From contig PUFA01000203.1 in NCBI GenBank assembly GCA_003508835.1, positions 1,456,501 through 1,520,500 on the forward strand: a DNA stretch of 64,000 nt, given 5' to 3'. This document shows, one piece after another, positions 59,501 through 64,000 of this stretch. Every line of letters starts with the position of its first letter. Position 1 is the stretch's first letter. The position numbers were made by a program, and so were the translations under genes. Source of the DNA: Eonycteris spelaea (Eukaryota; Chordata; Mammalia; Chiroptera; Pteropodidae). A model generated the notes under the pieces. The model saw only the letters and a list, made by a program, of their open reading frames with translations, was not told where the DNA came from and did no database searches.

Positions 59501-62500
59501 AAGTCAGTGAGGAATAGCTTCACTGAATAAATGATTGTTAATATAAAAGTCCCATTGATATTAATATATGCTGCATATATTTCGAAGGTAACAAACACTT
59601 TGCTGAGCGCATGGAGCTGTGGGGTATTGGAAGGAGAAGGAGTCGAGGGTGTTAGGAGTTTGGGGCCTAGATGTTTCTGGTTGGATTTGTGTTTACTGAG
59701 GCGGGGACGCCCCTGAGAACAGCCGGGGGGCGGTGAAGGGGAATTGGTTGTCGACAGGTTCGGCTGAAGCGCCTGATGGTTCCGCAGCCACTCAGAGCCG
59801 TGGGTCCGGAGCGCCAGGAGAGCTTTCGGCTGGTCTCTGGGGACAGAAATTTGTTAACCATCCATGTAGATGGCACGTAAATCCAAAGGACCAGATCTGG
59901 TCATGGAGGAAGTAGCCATGGGGTTCAGGGAGGACAGGGAGGACAAGCCAGGGAGGCCCGGGTTGGCTCACTGGTGAGGGGGAGGGGTCCGAGGCCCCCG
60001 GCAGCCGAGGGCAGGGGCTGACATCAAGGAAGCTGAGAACCGAGATGAGATGAGATGTCGCCCTTGGCAATGGGGAGTACGTCGGTGGCTTTGACCAGCA
60101 GTTCCTGTGCAGAGGCCCTGAAAGTAGTTGGCGTGTTCAAGAGGAAAAGAAAAGACGGGGATTTGGAGGTGGGGCGCGTAGACGGCCCTTCCGAGGGGTT
60201 TTGGTGAAGAACTGGGCAGGTGGGGGTGTGGGGTCCCGAGGCGCTTTCGTAGGTGAGAGGTGGTAGTGTTTCCGCGCCGACTGCCTTACCCAGAGGGAAG
60301 ACGAGGACGGCAGGCGACAGGGGCAGGGTTTAGCCCTCGGGTGGGAGGCCGGTCGTGACGACGGCTCCCGCGTCGTGCGGGGTGGAGGGGCAGACGCCCC
60401 GGCGCGGAGGGGCGGAGGGGCGTGTGGCAGCGTCCTTCCGACTGTTGGTCCTGCTGTCATCGGATTGGCAGCCGAGTCAGTGGGGAAAGTGTGGAATGGT
60501 GCCCCGGAGAGTGGCGGAGTGGCCAGACGAGGGGCGTGTGTGACGGCACCAGGGTGCTCGCGGTTGCTGGTCTGGAATACGGTGGGGTGGGCGGCACGAT
60601 CGCGTCTCCCAGACCAGCGTCGATGGCTCAGGGACGGAGGAGTTGTAAGATATGATCTGAATTACTAGTGCAGTTAAGATATTTTAATAAGTTTACAGAA
60701 AACCACTTGTATGAAATATGGTCAACATACAATAAGAATAGTATAGTTTTCTCGTAACAAGGCGAAATCACTCAAAAAAGATACATTTTCTACATGTCAA
60801 ACGTTATGTTAGAAGCTATAGGGGCTTAAAATTCATCCATCTATTCATTTATTCAACTTTATCAGGTACTAAAATATGTGATATTCATTGTTCAGGTGCC
60901 GGGGACGTGGTGGTGAACAAGCCAAGAAAAGGTCCCCGCACACGAAGCTACATAGTAATTACAGTGCACTTGGGGATGTAGCTGATAAACGGGGGGCACA
61001 AATGATACAGCGATTATCCAGGTTGCGACCCCACACTGAGAGGGATTTCTGGAAAGGTCACGCCGAGGACAGAGGTCCACGGTTCCTCATCCAAAAGCCT
61101 GTGGCTTTGAGGAGGAGTGTGACGTAGATCAGTTGCTTCCACCGTGGCGTTCCGCGTCCGCTGCTCACACGCATGGCCATTTCACCATTGAAACTATGAC
61201 TATCCACAGAAATCATAATTACGACCAAAGTAGATCCAGGTCAGTGAGATCAGGTTTGATCACTAGCGCATCATGAGAAAGCTTTTGGTTTTCAGACTTT
61301 TGAGTGTCAGGGTCGCGACCCCGTCGTGGAGAAGATGAGCTTTGCACGTGTGCAGGGAGGAAAGCACGTGGTGCAGAGCAGGAAGGGCGTGTTTACTGGG
61401 GGCAGCGAAGGAAACGGACTTGACTGAATCACAGGGACTGTGTGCTGGGGAGTGGGGGGAACAGGGGTGAATCGTTAGAGCCTGGGCCGCCACTGCGAGG
61501 GAGGCACGGATGAGGTGGTGGCCGGACTTGGTCCGTGACCCGATTGGGAGGCGCTCGTTGAGCTGTGCTAGGGGACACAGTGGCACAGACGAAGGGCTAG
61601 CCAGGCGGCCAGCCTTCGCTGGCAGCTGCTTGCAGAGCTGCTCTTGCTGCTCTTCGTCGTGATGGCAGCCGCTCCTTGGGGCCAGTCCCTGGGCCAGCCC
61701 TTGCGCGATGCGTTTCAGTTACATTCCTCGTAGGCGTCAAAACAGTTCTGTCACGTGGTCTTTTGTCCCTGAGAATCTTATGATCTTGTTGGAAAGAAAA
61801 GTCCGAAGACACATAGTTTAAAGTATTCTCCATAAATGGAACTTTCTAAGGGATAGGACAGTCTTTTTTCCCCGGCTACTACACATGGGTCTTGTTTTGG
61901 ATTGTGCTTGAGAGAAGACTAGCCTGGCAGTCCTCGAGGACACTGACTTGTTTGGTTTCGGCGCTGTGCTTTCTAGTCAGCCTTCCGATTGGATGGTAAT
62001 CTGGTCTCGGGGGATTTCCCTGTGTGGATCACTCGGAGTCTCAAGTAAGGTGTACCGCCTGCTGCAAAAGAATAAATTGGCTTGCTGGTTTAAAAATATT
62101 TTATGGATTGGGGAATTGAAGTATGCCAACTCACTACGATTTGCTATTAGGAGATCTTGTAAAAATCAATTTCTGGTCTTCAGAGTTTTTATGACAATGT
62201 TATGAATCATTTGTGTAGCTGGTTAAGGCTCGTAAGTTGAGGCTGGATCTCTTTTGTTGGATACTTTGTTTTCAGGGTGTTGCGTAGTGCCTGGCACAGG
62301 ACGGACGCTCAGAGCTGTTTGTGAATGAGTTCGTAGTTCAATTGTACAGCAGAGGGGGTTCCAGCCTAGAGTCCTAACGTAAAGAGCCTGGTCACCTCTT
62401 ATTTAAAAAAAAAAAAAAAAAGGTTGGAGCACTCAGATCAGCCCGAAACATTCTTTTGAAGCTGAGGAGCGCTAAAATATTCCAGATTATTTTTAGGCTT

Positions 62501-63303
62501 GTGTTTGCAGAAGCTTTTTGGTTGAGTTATAACTGTCTTCTAAAACTGATTCGTACCATACCACTATAGCTCGTTTATTGTATCTGTAGAATATAATAAA
62601 CTTATCCCGAAATTATTAATTATAACTAAATGAAATTAAGTTCACTTCACACTCCATTTTGATTTGTTTTAATTGTGACTTGGGCCCTTCCTGACTTGCT
62701 TGCTCCCCGCCCCCATGCCCATTTCTCATGTTATTCAGTAGTTGCCTCTGTTCTGATAAATTTTTGTTATGGTCTGTCCTGCAGAGAAAGAGATGCTGGT
62801 TGCACGTTTCGGAGAGCCCTGTTTTTTCTGGAACTCAGTTCTGTAAAATATTCATAGGATTCCTTGGCAATAACTACACTTGTGATGGACCCTAGAAGTA
62901 CTGCTATGTTAGGATTGGGTTCTGAGTCCGAAGGATTTTCAAGAAAGAGCCCCTCTGCCATCGGTGCTGGCACTCTGGTCAGCAAGCGGGACGTGGAGCT
63001 CGAGAGCAGCCCGGAGCAGGCGGACGGCCCTCGCAAGTGGAGTCGGAGAGAAGCGTCGAAGCCGGGAGGGACGATGGTCTGACCGATGCACAGCAGCAGT
63101 TTTCAGTGAAAGAAACAAACTTTTCAGAGGGAAATTTAAAATTGAAAATTGGCCTTCAGGCTAAGAGAACTAAAAAACCTCCAAAGAACTTGGAGAACTA
63201 TGTGTGCCGACCTGCCATAAAAACAACTATCAAGCACCCAAGGAAAGCACTTAAAAGTGGGAAGATGACAGATGAAAAGAATGAACACTGTCCTTCAAAA
63301 CGG
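41262..63303 (+). CDS. ASH1L: ASH1L, 5' end (exon 1 non-coding, first coding exon; remainder outside window)
   Basis: ASH1L is a trithorax-group H3K36 methyltransferase with AWS-SET-post-SET, bromodomain, PHD and BAH domains, all encoded beyond this window. Here we have exon 1 (about 41262-41515), a 21 kb intron, and exon 2 with the start codon. The 140 codons begin [20 protein letters not shown] and end [10 protein letters not shown], matching recalled human ASH1L except in an acidic segment near residues 40-60. The only domain-level feature visible is a basic nuclear-type region ([20 protein letters not shown]). One apparent missing base (63039-63040) breaks the frame. Confidence 0.93.
42340..42480 (+). 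mobile_element. MIR SINE, sense
   Basis: CGTTTTACAGAATAGGAAG, TTGAGGCAAAAAG and CCAAGGTCACACCGTAAAT match the MIR core. The rest of 41516-43080 shows only GC-rich unique sequence and a 42780-42830 AATAAATG patch. Confidence 0.75.
43085..43102 (+). repeat. poly-T run (18)
   Basis: Uninterrupted T run, probably the antisense A tail of a lost retroelement. Similar runs: 47165-47184 (T), 45867-45880 (A), 62405-62421 (A). Confidence 0.9.
43310..43440. mobile_element. hAT-like MER fragment
   Basis: TAGTGGTTCTTCAAG and GAGAATCTGATGAAAGACCC are hallmarks of a mammalian hAT non-autonomous family. 43441-45470 is otherwise AT-rich unassigned intron with a possible antisense L2 piece at 43840-43920 and a TTTG repeat at 45091-45105. 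Confidence 0.55.
45475..45700. mobile_element. L1-like fragment
   Basis: GCAGAGGTGAAGAGAACAG and AAACAAATCTCCCAGACATA resemble old L1 sequence. The stretch 45701-47040 shows no gene or named repeat and is AT-rich. Confidence 0.5.
47041..47560 (-). mobile_element. L2 fragment, antisense
   Basis: From the TCATTCATTCATCACTC end through GGGCATTCCCGGTAGAGGAG and GCAGAGGCACGAAAGATGC, in the order of an antisense L2. Confidence 0.65.
47840..48060 (-). mobile_element. MIR SINE, antisense
   Basis: ATCATGGACTCTGAAATCAGA, GGTTTCCTTACCTGCAAAAT and GGGAGGATTGTATGAGATCA match the reverse MIR. Confidence 0.75.
48890..49760 (-). mobile_element. long L2 fragment, antisense
   Basis: From CGCAGCAGGACATAAAGCAG to TAGAGCCATGGGACTGGATG (49682), colinear with about 0.85 kb of antisense L2. 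A shorter L2 patch sits at 48515-48570. Confidence 0.65.
49761..50744. other. ASH1L intron 1, unassigned
   Basis: No gene seen. 50160-50450 includes TTAAATGTGTTTGAGGTGTC and looks like decayed repeat, family unknown. Confidence 0.3.
50745..50945. mobile_element. MER1-like hAT-Charlie fragment
   Basis: CCCCAACCTTTCTGGCACC, then CTCGCCCGCCAGCCGCTCACC and CGGCCTGGTTCCTAACAGGCC, ending in GGCCTGGGGTTTGGGGGCCC, match the ends of this family with the middle deleted. Confidence 0.65.
50995..51480 (-). mobile_element. L1 3' region, antisense
   Basis: GGAATTGTCGGGCCA, CATTCCAGTTGCTCCACATC and CTTCACCAACATTTGG follow the antisense L1M 3' order. Confidence 0.75.
52150..52500 (-). mobile_element. L1-like fragment, antisense
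   Basis: GATGAGTGAAAAATATTTTAA and CTGCTAGTGAGGTGGTCC resemble the antisense L1 3' region. 51481-52149 is mixed unassigned intron. Confidence 0.5.
52860..53430 (-). mobile_element. L1 3' region, antisense
   Basis: CATGCCACGGTTCATCCATG, GGAGTGGAATTGCTGGGTCA and the adjoining GCCGCACCATTTTACG are L1M signatures. Confidence 0.8.
53431..54479. other. ASH1L intron 1, AT-rich, nothing recognised
   Basis: AT-rich sequence without a gene or nameable repeat. A short inverted motif TTTAAGGTAAAACACCTTAAA at 54310-54330 could form a hairpin. Confidence 0.4.
54480..54930 (-). mobile_element. L2 3' fragment, antisense
   Basis: Starts TTTATTTAGTCACTAGGTATT and passes TTGGCAGTGAATAAGGCAGAC, colinear with antisense L2. 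Confidence 0.7.
54990..55180 (+). mobile_element. CpG-rich MIR, sense
   Basis: GGAGTGCCGTTCCAAGTAC, GATGCGGGAGCTGAGCGCC and CACCGTGGACATGTGCAGC follow the MIR order with unusually many CpG. 55181-55919 is otherwise unassigned. Confidence 0.55.
55920..56860 (+). mobile_element. two L2 3' ends in tandem, sense
   Basis: The first copy ends near 56100 with GGGCGCTCAGTAAATATTTG. A second, longer one runs from about 56110 (CCTTTGCACACCTGCTGTTCC near 56505) to AATATTTCCTGAATGAGTGAA. Confidence 0.7.
57060..57195 (-). mobile_element. MIR SINE, antisense
   Basis: CATCTCTGAAAAGGGAATAAT and GAGGCTCAAATGAGATAAT are the reverse MIR core. 57196-58829 shows no gene and no repeat I can name. Confidence 0.75.
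58830..60400 (-). mobile_element. long L2 fragment, antisense (about 1.6 kb)
   Basis: Begins CACCCGCTGTGTGCCGGGCCC and continues colinearly through GAAGAGTGGCATGACCCGAC to GGCTTTGACCAGCAGTTCCTG near 60090. This is the longest L2 remnant in the window. Confidence 0.65.
60840..61090 (-). mobile_element. L2 3' fragment, antisense
   Basis: TCATTTATTCAACTTTATCAG and GGTGGTGAACAAGCCAAG match the antisense L2 end. 61091-62264 may hold further L2 (61320-61580) but is weak. Confidence 0.65.
62265..62345 (+). mobile_element. L2 3' end, sense
   Basis: GTAGTGCCTGGCACAGGACGG and CTGTTTGTGAATGAG match the L2 terminus. Confidence 0.6.
62785..62884 (+). other. ASH1L: ASH1L 5' UTR part of exon 2
   Basis: Untranslated leader between acceptor and start codon. 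It holds one upstream ATG at 62793-62795, whose frame closes at the TAA at 62844-62846, before the start codon. Confidence 0.6.
62885..63303 (+). CDS. ASH1L: ASH1L first coding exon (exon 2)
   Basis: The acceptor CTGTCCTGCAG ends at 62784. About 100 untranslated bases lead to ATG at 62885-62887. Frame 1 would stop at 63079-63081, but the conserved frame from about 63041 gives [15 protein letters not shown] to CPSKR before GTGAGT. One extra G in TGGAG at 63039-63041 joins the two as 420 bases, which fits the phase. Confidence 0.93.
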
Positions 63304-63539
63304 GTGAGTAGAAGTTCCAGCAATATGTGGTCATTGATAATATTTGGATTTCAGTTAATTTTTATCTCACCTACATATGTATTCCAGGAAGGTTAACTTT
63401 AATCTTTTTATGTTATTTCTGCCCAGTCTGATTTGAGGGCTGTCAGAGACGTGAGTGATAGGATAACATGAATGTGTGTGCACGTGTGAAATGATGGCAG
63501 GTGTTTTAGATGGGGTACATCCAGATTCCTGCTCCCAGT

Positions 63540-63720
63540 GGCTTCTTGCAGAGGATATTGGATTTGTAGTTGGAAAACCTAAATTTGACTCTTGCCTTCC
63601 TATTTATTAACAGTGCAACTGTAGACACATTATAGAGGAGAAACTGAGGCTCAAGGATGTCTAATGATTGTAACCATCATAATACCACCTGTGTCGTAAG
63701 ACTCCGGTTCACTAACATAT
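63540..63720. mobile_element. MIR SINE in ASH1L intron 2
   Basis: CTAAATTTGACTCTTGCC on one side and GAGGAGAAACTGAGGCTCAAG on the other are MIR-like, perhaps a composite of two copies. The remaining intron to 64000 shows no exon. Confidence 0.6.
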
Positions 63721-64000
63721 GTTGAAAGCTTTTGTTAAGTGAATTGTTTTATACAATTTGTTCCTCCTAAGACAAGTTAATATATTAAAAACTGTCCCCT
63801 CTTTTCTGCCAGCTATCCAAGTATATCTTAGCTTTTTACTAGGCCTAGTAGAGACATTAAGTTCGTTTTAGATGTTGCGTTAACCACGAGTGTTGGTCAC
63901 TCCAGTGTCTCATTCTGGCTGCGGGCACCGTGAGCGCCACATGCAGGCTTAAATGTGTGCGCATGTACATCAAACGGGGTTCAGGCAGGAAGAACTGCTG

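Overview
The window is nuclear DNA of a placental mammal. It holds four multi-exon protein genes with GT-AG introns, a strong CpG-island promoter, and mammal-wide interspersed repeats (MIR, L2, L1, MER/hAT, an old MaLR-type LTR). I see no Alu and no rodent B1/B2. The younger L1 3' tails (for example 15401-15778) resemble laurasiatherian L1s, and to my eye those of bats. That placement is an inference; the species cannot be fixed from this sequence.

Layout: (1) 784-9686, plus strand, the last 13 coding exons of GON4L, a YY1/SIN3A/HDAC1-linked transcriptional regulator; the 5' part lies before the window. (2) 10067-13909, minus strand, the complete 14-exon MSTO1 (misato), a tubulin-like regulator of mitochondrial distribution, tail-to-tail with GON4L. 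(3) 14.3-20.4 kb, an intergenic stretch made mostly of nested L1 fragments. (4) 20640-32903, minus strand, the complete coding part of DAP3/MRPS29, a GTP-binding protein of the mitochondrial small ribosomal subunit, in 12 coding exons; its non-coding first exon is inferred near 40.45 kb. (5) 40.2-42.0 kb, a CpG island lying between divergent DAP3 and ASH1L. (6) From about 41.26 kb, plus strand, the start of ASH1L, an H3K36 methyltransferase: non-coding exon 1, a 21 kb first intron full of L2/MIR/L1 remnants, and the first coding exon at 62785-63303. The rest lies beyond the window.

The order GON4L(+), MSTO1(-), DAP3(-), ASH1L(+) has no YY1AP1. In human, YY1AP1 and a second MSTO copy sit in this interval, so the window shows what looks like the arrangement before the primate duplication. 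Two genes serve mitochondria (MSTO1, DAP3) and two serve chromatin (GON4L, ASH1L). They are neighbours, not an operon.

The most important caution for a reader is reading-frame integrity. Seven coding exons (two in GON4L, three in MSTO1, one in DAP3, one in ASH1L) carry an apparent one-base frame error, mostly in G or C runs. Correcting them restores the frame and, for MSTO1 and DAP3, gives almost exactly the human protein lengths. Errors in the draft sequence are the likeliest explanation, not pseudogenes. I found no tRNA, rRNA, CRISPR or prokaryotic-type system, and nothing that amounts to a new biological system. The most interesting leads are the divergent DAP3/ASH1L promoter, the probable antisense overlap of GON4L and MSTO1 3' ends, and a Cys/His cluster in GON4L.
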